From assembly GCA_965215385.1 (NCBI GenBank), contig OZ244059.1:2294001-2358000 (forward strand): DNA of 64,000 nucleotides, given 5' to 3'. Every line of letters starts with the position of its first letter. Position 1 is the first letter of the stretch. The DNA is from JAPORY01 sp965215385 (GTDB lineage: Bacteria; Pseudomonadota; Alphaproteobacteria; Rhodobacterales; Rhodobacteraceae). A program made the translations under genes and the position numbers. Positions 45,886 to 55,900 of this stretch are shown here, one piece after another. Under the pieces are notes generated by a model. That model saw only the letters and a list, made by a program, of their open reading frames with translations, was not told the origin of the DNA and made no database searches.

Positions 45886-46182
45886 ATGGGATTGTTTACC
45901 CGCGACGTCGAAACGCACCCGTGCGAGGTCGAAGTGAGCCATTGCTTTGATAGCTTGCATGCCCATGTGAAGTTTCTCGACGGTGCCGTTGTCTGGCCCG
46001 GCGACGAGGTTCTCGTTAAGGGTGCAGAAATTATGGCACCGTACGGCGAGGTAATCCGCGAGACCCGCGAGGCCGTCATATATCGAGCTTCAAAACTTGA
46101 GCGTTTGTGGACACGGCTTACAGGAGATCGAGAGTTCATGGAGCTCTGCGAATTTTCGTTTTCAGAGGAGGTCAAATTATGA
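45886..46182 (+). CDS. Conserved small protein between puhC and acsF
   Basis: A 98-residue protein found at this position in many alphaproteobacterial photosynthesis clusters; function unknown. It has the pattern HPCEVEVSHCFDSLHAHV, GPGDEVLV-like WPGDEVLVKGA and PYGEVIRETREAVIYRASKLERLWTR, quoted here in parts (YRASKLERLWTRLTG). It looks soluble and beta-rich. The ATG at 45886 is four bases after puhC, and its stop overlaps the acsF ATG, so it is coupled to acsF. Its conservation with AcsF suggests a role in cyclase or pigment-complex function, which is inference. Confidence 0.8.
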   Translation: MGLFTRDVETHPCEVEVSHCFDSLHAHVKFLDGAVVWPGDEVLVKGAEIMAPYGEVIRETREAVIYRASKLERLWTRLTGDREFMELCEFSFSEEVKL

Positions 46183-47294
46183 ATGTGCAGGTGGCACATA
46201 CCGCTGATGCGACAACGGTCGAGGAAGGCTTGGCGATTCAAGAAGCCCAAGCGAAGCTTGACAACGATATGGCAACGTCGGTTGCGATGCAGAACACCCT
46301 GCTGACACCACGTTTTTATACCACGAATTTTGTTGAGCTTGATGCGGTTGATGTCTCGCCAGTTCGAAAGGATTGGGACGCATTGATTGCCGCGATGGCT
46401 GCCGATCCGAACAAGGGTCACTTTCGTAAGAACGAAGATTGGGATGCGGTTGATTGGGAGGGGATGGATCCTGAACTGAGGAAGGAATTCATTGACTTTT
46501 TGATTTCGAGTTGCACGGCTGAGTTTTCGGGATGTGTTCTTTATAAGGAGATGAAGCGGCGGGGCAGTAACAAGGACATTACGGCGTTGTTCCAGTACAT
46601 GGCGCGTGACGAGGCCCGCCACGCGGGATTTATCAACGACGCGTTGCGGGAAGCTGGCATCGCGGTGAATCTCGGATTTTTGACGCAGAAAAAGAAGTAC
46701 ACCTACTTTCGTCCGAAGTTTATCTATTACGCAACCTATCTATCGGAGAAGATTGGCTACGCCCGTTACATTACGATCTTCAGACATCTTGAGGCGAACC
46801 CAGACCGACGATTTCATCCGATATTTAAGTGGTTTCGTGAGTGGTGCAACGATGAGTTTCGCCATGGTGAGGCCTTTGCGTTGTTGATGAAGACTGACCC
46901 GAAACTGACGTCGGGATTAAACAAGTACTGGATAAAGTTTTTCCTGACAGCGGTATTTGCCACGATGTTCGTGCGCGATCATCAGCGACTGGTTTTTCAC
47001 AAAACGCTGGGGGTTGATCCTGATTGGTATGCTTATGAGGTGTTCAAGAAGACGTCGAAACTTAGTGAGCAAATTTTCCCGTTGACGTTGGATATTGATC
47101 ATCCGCGATGGCAGTCTACACTTGAGGCGTTGTCTACAGCGAATGTCGATCTGGCGGCGGCAACTGAAAAGAAGCAGCCGCTGCGAAAGTTGGTCGCACA
47201 ATGCCGAGCGGGATGGGCATTTATGTCGCTATTGATGATACCGTCGAAAAACAATGAGGTACCCGTGTCGACGAGACTGGAGCCGATTTACTAA
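46179..47294 (+). CDS. acsF: Aerobic Mg-protoporphyrin IX monomethyl ester cyclase
   Basis: AcsF is the membrane-associated di-iron oxygenase that uses O2 to form ring E of protochlorophyllide, acting after BchM. The ATG at 46179 has AGAGGAGG upstream and overlaps the previous stop. The 371 residues start with MNVQVAHTADAT, and LLTPRFYTTNF precedes the di-iron motifs: ISSCTAEFSGCVLYKEM, DEARHAGF (ExxH type) and CNDEFRHGEAF. Its presence, with no bchE in the window, implies pigment synthesis under oxic or micro-oxic conditions. Confidence 0.96.
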   Translation: MNVQVAHTADATTVEEGLAIQEAQAKLDNDMATSVAMQNTLLTPRFYTTNFVELDAVDVSPVRKDWDALIAAMAADPNKGHFRKNEDWDAVDWEGMDPELRKEFIDFLISSCTAEFSGCVLYKEMKRRGSNKDITALFQYMARDEARHAGFINDALREAGIAVNLGFLTQKKKYTYFRPKFIYYATYLSEKIGYARYITIFRHLEANPDRRFHPIFKWFREWCNDEFRHGEAFALLMKTDPKLTSGLNKYWIKFFLTAVFATMFVRDHQRLVFHKTLGVDPDWYAYEVFKKTSKLSEQIFPLTLDIDHPRWQSTLEALSTANVDLAAATEKKQPLRKLVAQCRAGWAFMSLLMIPSKNNEVPVSTRLEPIY

Positions 47295-48118
47295 TGATCA
47301 TCTGGACCGCGATAATCGTTGCCGTGTTTGTCTGGTGGTTTGCTACGGGACTGATTCTGATGGTCGCACGCTATGCTGACCAACAAGGTGAACGGGCGCG
47401 ACAAGTTGCGACTTGGGCAACCGTACCGGTACTCTTGGCCGGTTTATGGGGTTATGAACTGGCTTTGTCGGATATTTCGGTCACGGGTGCTTACGTGGCA
47501 TTTTTCGCGGTGCTCGCAATATGGGGCTGGATCGAACTGGCTTTCTTGACCGGTATCGTTACCGGCCCAATAACGAAACCGCTCCCAACTGGTGCTTCGG
47601 AATTAGAGCGCTTTATCCGAGCGTGGGGGACAGTGGCCTTTCACGAAATTTTATTGGTGGCGACGTTGATCGTTCTCTTCTTGCGAGGTTGGGCGGCGGA
47701 AAACACCTTTGGCATGTGGACGTTTGGGATTTTATATGCCGCACGAATCTCAGCCAAGCTGAATTTATTCTTTGGGGTCCCACGGGTGAATATCGAATTC
47801 TTACCGACTCCGCTTTTGCATCTGCCGAGTCATTTTAAGGTTGGAAAGATAAACTGGATGTTTCCGGTTTCTGTTTCCGTTTTGACCCTTGCGATTGCGT
47901 GCTGGCTTGAGCGTGTACTTGCCGCGGGTAGTGCAGCGGCGGTCACTGGATTTGCGTTACTACTTACTTTGACGACTCTTGCTTTGATTGAGCACTGGTT
48001 GATGATTTTGCCGCTTCCAGATGCGAAGTTATGGCGATGGATGTTACCCGGGGATAGGCCTATTCGAGAAAAATTCTCTCCGCTTACGGCACAACAGGAG
48101 GATATTCATGGACTTTGA
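47294..48118 (+). CDS. puhE: Photosynthetic complex assembly protein PuhE
   Basis: PuhE (DUF3623) is a polytopic membrane protein that modulates bacteriochlorophyll supply to complexes. Its 274 residues carry about seven helices; family segments include FVWWFATGLILMVARY, WGWIELAFLTGIVTGP and LYAARISAKLNLFFGVPRVN. The ATG overlaps the acsF stop (TAATG). The 3' end overlaps the hemA start by 11 bp. Confidence 0.93.
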   Translation: MIIWTAIIVAVFVWWFATGLILMVARYADQQGERARQVATWATVPVLLAGLWGYELALSDISVTGAYVAFFAVLAIWGWIELAFLTGIVTGPITKPLPTGASELERFIRAWGTVAFHEILLVATLIVLFLRGWAAENTFGMWTFGILYAARISAKLNLFFGVPRVNIEFLPTPLLHLPSHFKVGKINWMFPVSVSVLTLAIACWLERVLAAGSAAAVTGFALLLTLTTLALIEHWLMILPLPDAKLWRWMLPGDRPIREKFSPLTAQQEDIHGL

Positions 48119-49322
48119 TAAATTATTTCAGACGCAACTAGATGCGCTTAAGGAGGAGGGGAACTATCGCATATTTGCGGAGTTGGAGCGTTTCTCCGGC
48201 AGTTTTCCCCGTGCTCGGTGCTATAATCAGGAAGCACCGAATGAGGTTACGGTGTGGTGTTCCAACGATTATCTGGGGATGGGTCAGCATCCCGAGGTGA
48301 TCGCGGCGATGAAGGATGCTATTGATCGTTGTGGTGCGGGCGCAGGCGGTACGCGAAATATTTCTGGAACCAATCATGCACACAAGCTCCTAGAGGCCGA
48401 ATTGGCGGATCTTCATGGGAAGCAGTCGGCGCTGCTATTTACCTCGGGTTATGTGTCGAACTGGGCGGCGTTATCTACGTTGGGTTCGCGACTACCTGAT
48501 GCGGTTATTTTGTCTGACGAACTCAATCATGCCTCAATGATTGAAGGCATTCGTCACTCACGTGCTCATAAGGTGATTTGGAAACACAATGATCCTGAGG
48601 ATTTGGATCGTAAGCTTACCGCTGCACCGGCGAATGCACCGAAGATTGTCGCCTTTGAGTCGGTTTATTCGATGGATGGTGACATTAGCCCGCTCAAGGA
48701 AATTGTTGAAGTGGCGGAAAAACATGGTGCGATGACGTATCTTGATGAAGTCCATGCGGTCGGATTGTACGGCCCACGTGGCGGCGGCGTCAGTGAGCGC
48801 GAGGGTTTGGCTGATCGAATTACGCTCATTGAGGGAACGCTTGGCAAGGCTTACGGCGTCGTTGGCGGCTACATTACTGGTACGACGGCTTTGTGTGATT
48901 TTATCCGCTCTTTTGCGTCGGGATTCATTTTTACCACTGCCTTACCGCCGGCTGTTGCGACGGCGGCTCGCGTTTCGATTCGGCACTTGAAGAATAGTGA
49001 CGTCGAGCGGACTATGCAGCGCGAGCGGGTGTCATATTTACGCAAGCGGCTTGATCAAGAGGGCATTCCGCATATGGCGAATCCCAGCCACATTATTCCA
49101 GTGATGATCAAGGATCCGGTAAAGTGTCGCATGTTGTCCGATTACCTATTGCAGGAATGGGGTATATACGTTCAGCCGATCAATTATCCGACGGTGCCGA
49201 AGGGGACGGAGCGACTGCGCTTTACGCCTTCGCCGGTGCACACGATTGACGATATTGAGCATTTGGTGGATGCCCTTAAGACGCTATGGAAACAATGCGC
49301 GATCTCGCACGCTGTGGCGTAA
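48108..49322 (+). CDS. hemA: 5-aminolevulinate synthase
   Basis: HemA condenses glycine and succinyl-CoA with PLP to 5-aminolevulinate, the first tetrapyrrole precursor in Alphaproteobacteria (Shemin pathway). The ATG at 48108 has CAGGAGG upstream, inside the end of puhE. The 404 residues match the family: VTVWCSNDYLGMGQHP, GAGAGGTRNISGTNHAHK, the cofactor Asp in YLDEVHAVGLYG, and the PLP Lys at K247 (GTLGKAYGVVGG). As last gene of the operon, it ties precursor supply to pigment-gene expression. Confidence 0.96.
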   Translation: MDFDKLFQTQLDALKEEGNYRIFAELERFSGSFPRARCYNQEAPNEVTVWCSNDYLGMGQHPEVIAAMKDAIDRCGAGAGGTRNISGTNHAHKLLEAELADLHGKQSALLFTSGYVSNWAALSTLGSRLPDAVILSDELNHASMIEGIRHSRAHKVIWKHNDPEDLDRKLTAAPANAPKIVAFESVYSMDGDISPLKEIVEVAEKHGAMTYLDEVHAVGLYGPRGGGVSEREGLADRITLIEGTLGKAYGVVGGYITGTTALCDFIRSFASGFIFTTALPPAVATAARVSIRHLKNSDVERTMQRERVSYLRKRLDQEGIPHMANPSHIIPVMIKDPVKCRMLSDYLLQEWGIYVQPINYPTVPKGTERLRFTPSPVHTIDDIEHLVDALKTLWKQCAISHAVA

Positions 49323-49758
49323 GAATTGGAGTGGTTGATGGAAAGGATTTGTTGCTGGGGATTGACAGAATATTGCTGAGATCATTTTGAAGCGGCACCA
49401 AGATTGGACCAGACTACGAGAACGTCCTCTGCAATCAAAAATCCAAGTCAATTATTGAAAACTAACAGACTGGGTCGGTGCTGAGTCATTGCGGCGACGG
49501 CTTGTTTTGCAACTATCAACGACAGCTATTCTATTCGACACCTATCGTATCCGGTTCCGGCTCAAAGTAAAGCAACACTTTGCTGCTTTTGAGGGAAATC
49601 GAGAGTTACTGCGTTGAATCCTCTGAGATTGGGTAATTTTATCGCAAGGTATAGAGGATTCATTTCCGAGCCATGAAACTTTTTTGCAGAATCGAATTTT
49701 GACAGTTCGACCGAGTCCTTAAATTGGTAGAACGAAATTTAATCAACCGAGATTAATT
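49323..49758. other. Intergenic region after the photosynthesis operon
   Basis: No gene is supported. A weak hairpin (CTCAAA...TTTGAG, around 49560-49594) may end the operon but has no T-run. Confidence 0.4.
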
Positions 49759-50033
49759 ATGGATATTTATGCCATTTTCCTAAATGAAGCGAATGCTGAA
49801 TGCTGGGATAAAATTCGGGAAGAATGGGCAAACGGAAGACACTATATTCTCACTGATAATTTGGCTTTTGTTGCCTCGGACGGCATTAGCACCACGGTAG
49901 AAGTAGGAAAAAAATCGGGATTACTGGAGACGCTGAGAGTGCATTGGGCCTTGTTTTTGAAGTTGGTGCTTACAACGGTTTTAACAAAGGGGATCTTTGG
50001 GAGTGGCTCCGCAAAATGCAGGTTCAGTCATGA
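49759..50033 (+). pseudogene. Small hypothetical protein, frame broken at a poly-A tract
   Basis: The ATG opens MDIYAIFLNEANAECWDKIREEW-type sequence (20 residues or fewer quoted: MDIYAIFLNEANAECWDKI) and reads well to STTVEVG, where a run of seven A lies. With eight A it would continue IGITGDAESALGLVFEVGAY, NGFNKGDLWEWLRKMQVQS and stop, overlapping the next ATG by ATGA. The restored 91-residue protein looks natural and coupled to its neighbour, while the actual frame runs on into the next gene in the wrong phase. Function unknown. Frameshift, slippage control or error are all possible. Confidence 0.5.
49908..49914. repeat. Poly-A tract (7) at the frame break
   Basis: One extra A here restores a 91-residue protein that ends in an ATGA overlap with the next gene. 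Confidence 0.55.
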
Positions 50034-50296
50034 CCCGAAACGGCCAAGAATTTTCCGCCTCTCCGGCAATACCAGCACAATCATCAGGTGGTGGCAATGG
50101 AAACGGCAGAGATATCCAAGTCAGAGTTGCCGTAATTGAGTCGGAACTTAAGCACCTCGCCACAAAAAAGGATATTGAAGAAGTCAAAACCTTGATTGCC
50201 ACTTCGAATTCAAGCATTTTACGCTGGATTGTCGGAGTCTTAATCGTCGCAATATCGACATTATCAGTTGCTTTGATTAGAACTTTTGTCGGCTGA
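50030..50296 (+). CDS. Small coiled-coil, single-membrane-segment protein
   Basis: An 88-residue protein: a Ser/Gly/Asn-rich start (PAQSSGGGNGNGRDIQ), a short coiled coil (RVAVIESELKHLATKKDIEE), and one C-terminal membrane helix (ILRWIVGVLIVAISTLSVAL). The charged lead-in followed by the membrane helix resembles XhlA-like and other small anchoring proteins. The ATG overlaps the restored stop of the upstream gene, so the two form an operon. A similar layout is seen at 25642. Confidence 0.6.
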   Translation: MTRNGQEFSASPAIPAQSSGGGNGNGRDIQVRVAVIESELKHLATKKDIEEVKTLIATSNSSILRWIVGVLIVAISTLSVALIRTFVG

Positions 50297-50420
50297 CTTT
50301 TTCACTATCTTCTGCGTAATGATTGACCCCCGTCCGCAAAAACCGGCCACGGCTCGCTGGCGTTATTTGCGCGATTGTGCCCCGGAGTATCATAACTTCT
50401 AGCACGACGGGGCTCGAAGG

Positions 50421-50857
50421 GTGGCCGCGAAGTGGAAAGCCACGAGCCAATGGCTTGAGGACCCCAAAATAGATTGGCGTTCGATGGAAATTTGGCGGCG
50501 CGAGTGACGTCGAGCCTTTGCCATTGAGACCGAGCAGGTCGAAGGCTTGTACCAACTGGGGACAGACGTAACCGAAACGCTGATTGCTGAAGGGTTTGAT
50601 GGAGCTAAGGGTGCTCATTCCTTCACCAATATTGGGAACAATACTCTGAGAGGTCTTTTGCAAGATCAAGAAGCGGCTTTAGAGATGCTCTTTGCCACAT
50701 GAGAGACGACCGTTCTCTGACAACGGCGGCGATCAAAGAGTGGCATGCTCTGCTCACGAGGCATTGAGAGAACGCGATCGGGATCACAGCGTTGGGGCAG
50801 CGTGTGGCGGTACCGCTAAGAAAGGGAGCATGGAAAGTTCGTTCAAATGACAGGGGT
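50421..50857 (+). pseudogene. Fic family protein, N-terminal remnant
   Basis: The frame reads VAAKWKATSQWLEDPKIDWR, meets a TGA after EIWRRE, and continues RRAFAIETEQVEGLYQLGTD, AEGFDGAKGAHSFTNIGNNT and QDQEAALEMLFA to a TGA at 50700. After a one-base shift it goes on DDRSLTTAAIKEWHALLTRH, stop, and ALGQRVAVPLRKGAWKV. These are the conserved N-terminal segments of Fic (AMP-transferase) proteins (IETxxxEGxY, FTNIGN, LLTRH, PLxxGxWK). The catalytic HPFxDGNGR part is absent. Three lesions plus truncation make it clearly dead. Confidence 0.75.
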
Positions 50858-51210
50858 CTAATTGCCGCCTTCCCGCCGCCATTCCAGCTGGTCGACTTCA
50901 TAGCTCGGCGATTCTTGTCCGTTCGTTGTGATCGTGCTGTGGTAGAGGTCAAGGGTTATGTTGCCAAAAGACGTGTAGCTGGTGATGGCGGGATTGGTTG
51001 TTTCCCGCCGCACCTAGTAGCACCGGTAATCACCACCGTAGCCCTGTATGTGATAGCCGTTGATGTTGCCGGTCACCACTACCGTACCGGTTTACTTGGT
51101 GCACGGCGGCGATTGCGCCGTCACCGGCGTAGTCAGTGTCAGGGCCAGCGCGGCGATCAGCGATGCGGCGGCGAGCCGGGCTCGAATGCTATTGGGGGGG
51201 CGCGTGTCAT
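50858..51210 (-). pseudogene. Secreted-protein relative, frameshifted at poly-C and with two stops
   Basis: An ATG at 51210 with GGAGA nine bases upstream opens MTRAP and a run of seven C. With eight C the frame becomes PNSIRARLAAASLIAALALT, LTTPVTAQSPPCTK, a signal peptide matching the 3.4, 5.4 and 6.8 kb genes. It then meets TAA, continues TGTVVVTGNINGYHIQGYGG, meets TAG, and continues VRRETTNPAITSYTSFGNIT to a final TAG at 50858. Both internal stops are one C-to-T change from Gln codons. It is a decayed family member, although the start architecture is preserved. Confidence 0.6.
51194..51200. repeat. Poly-G/C tract (7) near the start of a secreted-protein pseudogene
   Basis: Seven G on the + strand; eight C would join the minus-strand ATG at 51210 to the signal-peptide frame. 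Confidence 0.6.
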
Positions 51211-51703
51211 AATGGAATTCTCCAATTGTGTGATGGTTCTCACTCTACCGCCTTTGCCGTCGCTTAAGCAAGAGAAAATTTCAAATTGCGACAGTACCAA
51301 ATAGATGACGAGCGTAGCAATAGAACTCGGCCGATGACAGTAAAGCGGGTCAATTTTAGGCAGTCGGTCGATTCGGTATGCCGGTGTATCGAGAGTTGGC
51401 CTTGTGCTGCGCACCAAACGTGAGCGACGAATCATTATCGACCTAGAACAATCACTTGCAAGAAATAACGCGAGAGAATGTGACACAGTTATCAGTGCTG
51501 GTTACATAAACTCGTTAGCACCTCAAGTCCGCCGACACATTATAAATACTACAATTGTGGATTAGGACCCAAGAGAATTGTGTCAATCAAGGCCAAGATC
51601 GGGATTGTGATCATCTCGGGGAATCTTGACGGTTTCGTAGGGCCTGTATAGTACTTTCGCACGATCGCATCTATATTTTGAACAGAATTCAACGAGGTTG
51701 ATT
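51211..51703. other. Region upstream of BREX
   Basis: It should hold the BREX promoter (see 51626). A short frame ending in VRRHIINTTIVD at about 51560 may be a gene tail, but I cannot support a start or family. Confidence 0.4.
51626..51652 (+). promoter_or_regulatory. Candidate promoter of the BREX operon
   Basis: TTGACG and TATAGT lie 15 bases apart, about 50 bp before the brxA start. The hexamers are good, but the spacing is two bases short of ideal. Confidence 0.4.
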
Positions 51704-52333
51704 TTGACAGAGGGTTTGAAGGTAGCAGACCATTATCGAATGTCCTTTTCAACTGGGGGATTGTTATTGAATGAGAGTATCGAATTTGCGCGGCTTCACC
51801 AACTGGGTGAGCCTTGGAAGAAAACGCAAGCTCGAGCAGTGAAGGCCAGAACCACTCAAATGCCGAAGCGTAGCTCTAATTCAAGATGGGTCACCGAGAT
51901 CAAGAACCGTATCTCAACTCTTTCTTCTGCCGAACTGAAATATTTTGTCGATGACGCTGATCGAGCAGATCAGAAGGCGATACTATGGATTGCCTGCTGT
52001 CGTGCTTATCGATTCATTCGCGAATTCGCTGTTGAAGTCCTGCACGACCGTTACTTGTCCGGTTTTGACGATCTTACTAGCGAGATTTTCAACACTTTCT
52101 TCGACGACAAAGCTGAGTGGAACGAAGAATTAGCGAAACTTCGGCCATCGACCCGATTGAAATTGCGACAGGTGCTGTTCCGAATGTTGCGTGAGGCCGA
52201 TATTGTAGATGATAAGGGTCAAATCACAACAGTCATCTTATCCATGCCATTGATCGCCGTGATAGAGAGTAACAAAAGAGCCGAGTTGACATATTTCCCA
52301 ACGCAAAACCCTCTCGGAGTTCGTGATGGGTGA
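51704..52333 (+). CDS. brxA: BREX protein BrxA
   Basis: BrxA (DUF1819) is a small all-helical DNA-binding protein of BREX phage-defence loci. I start at the TTG 51704, six bases after GAGG, giving 209 residues. YRMSFSTGGLLLNESIEFAR near the N-terminus is the family signature, followed by LKYFVDDADRADQKAILWIA, CRAYRFIREFAVEVLHDRYL and STRLKLRQVLFRMLREADIV. First gene of the BREX operon. Its end overlaps the brxB start. Confidence 0.9.
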   Translation: MTEGLKVADHYRMSFSTGGLLLNESIEFARLHQLGEPWKKTQARAVKARTTQMPKRSSNSRWVTEIKNRISTLSSAELKYFVDDADRADQKAILWIACCRAYRFIREFAVEVLHDRYLSGFDDLTSEIFNTFFDDKAEWNEELAKLRPSTRLKLRQVLFRMLREADIVDDKGQITTVILSMPLIAVIESNKRAELTYFPTQNPLGVRDG

Positions 52334-52928
52334 ATCTAGTAACCGCCGAGATCAAGCAGATCACCTATTCGGAGTTATCTCGAGTGAGAAGTTCCTGAAA
52401 AAGCAAGGCTTGGGTAACGAGGTGCCATTTTTTATTTTCCCTTATTCAGCAACTGAGGGTCTATCGATCTCAGGTGATCGTGCGAACCTCATCGGTCGAC
52501 TAAAAGCCAACAGTGTGACGGTTCTCGACATCAACTTGTACGAGCTATCAATTCAAATTTTGCAGGAACGCGGGATACTTGAAAAAATTTTTGCAAAAGA
52601 GGAGGAAGCCGAGAAGTCTGAGATGCTTGATCTCTTACGGGGAGTTTTGGATCCGCAACGACACCTAATTCCGAAAATACGGGATGCTATCGCCGCCGAA
52701 GATCACGATGTTATTTTTCTGTCGGGCGTCGGAGAGGTGTACCCTTACATTCGATCACACAGTATCCTCAACAACCTGCAAAGCACGGCAACAGATGCTC
52801 CCACCGTACTTTTTTTTCCGGGCAGCTATACGATTTCCGTTGCGAACGGCGCGTCGCTAAACCTCTTTGGGGTGCTGCGTGACGATAAGTATTATCGCGC
52901 GTTCAATATTCTCGACTATGCGGTGTGA
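52326..52928 (+). CDS. brxB: BREX protein BrxB
   Basis: BrxB (DUF1788) is essential for BREX defence; its molecular role is unclear. The ATG at 52326 lies within the last codons of brxA (a GTG directly before it is also possible), giving 200 residues. Family segments: NEVPFFIFPYSATEGL, TVLDINLYELSIQILQERGI, VIFLSGVGEVYPYIRSHSIL and TVLFFPGSYTISVANGASLN. A T8 run inside the last segment is in frame. brxC follows after four bases. Confidence 0.92.
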   Translation: MGESSNRRDQADHLFGVISSEKFLKKQGLGNEVPFFIFPYSATEGLSISGDRANLIGRLKANSVTVLDINLYELSIQILQERGILEKIFAKEEEAEKSEMLDLLRGVLDPQRHLIPKIRDAIAAEDHDVIFLSGVGEVYPYIRSHSILNNLQSTATDAPTVLFFPGSYTISVANGASLNLFGVLRDDKYYRAFNILDYAV

Positions 52929-52932
52929 TTCT

Positions 52933-55900
52933 ATGAACACAAGATTGCAAGATATATTTGAAAAGCCGGTAGATCGTCCCATTGATGGCGTCATCAAAGC
53001 GGATGATGATGCAAGTCTCCACATTGAATTCGATGAATACGTCATCACGGCGGAGATCAAACGGTGCCTTGAAGAGTTTCTAGATGCATACAACAATTAT
53101 GAAAATGCCAACGGTGTGTGGATTTCGGGCTTCTTTGGATCAGGGAAATCTCACCTCTTAAAAATCTTGGCGCACCTCCTCCAAAATCGAACAGTGGACG
53201 GGAGGTCTCCGCTTCGTATTTTTGAGAGCAAATTGACCGATGAACCGATGTTGGTCGGTGCCTTGCGCAAGGCGGTTTCAATCCCTTCCCGCTCTATTTT
53301 ATTCAATATCGATCAAAAGGCGGATGTCATATCGAAGTCGGATAGAGACGCATTACTCGCAGTGTTTCAAAAAGTCTTCGATGAATCCTGCGGCTACTAT
53401 GGCAAACAGGCGCACATTGCGCAGTTTGAGCGCGATATGGATAAGCGCGGCAAGCTAGACGAATTTAAAGAGGCTTATCTATCGTGCGCTGGTCAAGCTT
53501 GGGAACACGGTCGAGAGCAAGCTATTCTTGAGACGGAAAATATTTCATCAGCCTACGCTACAGTAACTGGTGCCCAGCAGGATGATTCTATCAATATTCT
53601 AGATCAGTATCGTCGCGACACTCAAATCTCCATCGAAGACTTCGCGAACCAGATTAGTTTTTGGTTGGACACACAAGAACCGAACCTTAGACTTAATTTC
53701 TTTGTTGATGAAGTTGGTCAATATATTGCTGACAATGTCAAACTCATGACGAATCTTCAAACAATCGCCGAAAGTCTAAACACCAAGTGCAGAGGCAGAG
53801 CGTGGCTCATTGTGACAGCTCAACAAGAGATATCGGCGGTGGTCGGCGAAATAAGTGAACAGCAAGAGAATGACTTCTCGAAAATCCAAGCGCGTTTTAA
53901 CACCCGCATGCCGTTGAACTCCGCCGATGTCGCAGAAGTTATTCAAAAGCGCTTGCTATCCAAAACCGAGGCGGCGCGAATTCAACTTGGCACCTTATAC
54001 GACCGGGAAGAGAACAACCTTAAAACCCTTTTTGAGTTCACTGACGGTTCAATCCAGCTGAAGAGTTTTAGGGGGCGAGATCACTTCATCTCAAGCTATC
54101 CCTTTCCCGGATACCAGTATGATTTGTTCCAAAGAGCGATACAGGGACTTTCGACCCACAATGCGTTTGAGGGGCGCCACCGTTCGGTCGGTGAGCGTTC
54201 AATGTTGGGTGTTTTCCAAGACGTTGCAAAAAGCCAAACTGGAGGATCGATCGGCAGCATAATTACTTTCGATCTCATGTTCGACGGTTTAAAGCCGGCC
54301 CTCAAATCCGCCGTTCAGCAATCTCTTCAAATCGCTGATAAGAACCTTGGCGATGAATGGTCAAAGCGTCTCCTAAAATGCTTGTTTCTAGTTAAGTATG
54401 TGAGAGAATTTAGAGCCACTGTTCGAAACCTGCGCATCTTGCTCTTGTCAGATTTCGAAGCGGACCAGATGACTCTGCGAGGTAAAATTGAACAGGCACT
54501 ATCAAACTTAGAAAAAAACAGCTTGATTGAGTGCGACGGCGAGATCTACCACTTTCTAACAGACGAGGAGAAAGACGTTGAGAATGAGATAAAGTCGCAG
54601 GACGTCGACTTGACCGAACTCTCGGCGATAATTGGAGAGCTTGTGTTCGGTGAGATACTTGTGGTTCGGAAAATCAAACACGAAATGACAAACTATGAAT
54701 ACGCGTTTAGCCGCAAACTTGATGATTCATTGCTCGGCAGGGAACAGGAACTCACGATTAGGGTTTTTAGTCCCTTAGTTGATACCAACATTGATATCGT
54801 CAGAATGCGCAGCATGAACAGCGATGAACTTGTCGTGGCGATACCGGACGATGTCGACTTTGTGAAAGACCTGAAACTCTGGAAGCAGACCGAAAAATAC
54901 ATTAGGCAATCAGGCTTGGATTCTATCCAACCTGAGCGCACACGGATTATTTCTGAAAAGATTGAACAGAACCGGCGCCGGTATAGAGACCTGGAAACGC
55001 GACTACGGACCTTGATTTGCAATGCGGATTTGTGTGTACGCGGTGAGGATATTATACTGCGTGGAGCTGATGCATCAGAGCGCATCCAAAAGGCCTTCCA
55101 GACACTTGTTGACAAGGTCTATGTTAATCTACCGATGCTGAAAGGAATTAACTATGCAGAGACGGATTTGGGAGCTGTGTTCGATTCGAACGGCAGCTTA
55201 CTGCCAAAAGTCGATGATCCGTTAACCGAAGCCGAACAAGATGTATTTAATTTCATCCAGAATCGGGCCGGAAAGGGACTGCGGGTCTCGGTCAGAAGTC
55301 TCCTCGATAGCCGCAAGAAAAAGCCTTACGGATGGCCGGATATGGCGATCCTTTGTATCGTGGCAACCCTCTCGGCGAAGAGTAAAATTGAGGTCCGATC
55401 TGATAGTTCGGTCCTTAAGGCTGAATCACTCGTCGCTGCTCTGAATAATAGTCGTGAACATGGCAGCGTACTGCTGGCACCGCAGGCAGAGTACACCGCC
55501 GCTCAACTGCGAAAGGCAAAGGATCTATACCAGGATCTTTTCGGCGTTCCCGCCCGTTCGTCCGACGCTCAGACACTCGGGGTAGAGTGGTCTGAGGCTA
55601 TGCACAAGCTCGTTGTGGAGATGGATGGACTGACCAGCCAAGAATCAGATTACCCGTTTATGGCGGCTTTGTTGCCGTTCCGTGACCGTATTCGAGCAAT
55701 GATCGACAAATCTCCCTCTTGGATGATCACTGAACCCGTGAAGCAAGAACAGGAATTACTTGAAGCGAAGGAAAACATTCTCGAAAAAATTCGAAACTTT
55801 ATGGGCGGGTCGCAGCGAAGAATATACGACGAGGCCCGCGAATACCAGGAGCGTCATGAGACCAACATTGGATTTGTCGACCCAGCGGCAGGCACTTTCA

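Noticed and set aside
3073..51210. The +1 homopolymer breaks (C6, C8, C7, A7) as nothing but systematic sequencing undercalls
   Set aside because: Not excluded, but T8 in brxB, A8 in lpd and G6 in lhaA are correct in the same window, and the methyltransferase run is long rather than short. I therefore report biological slippage as an open alternative, not as proven.
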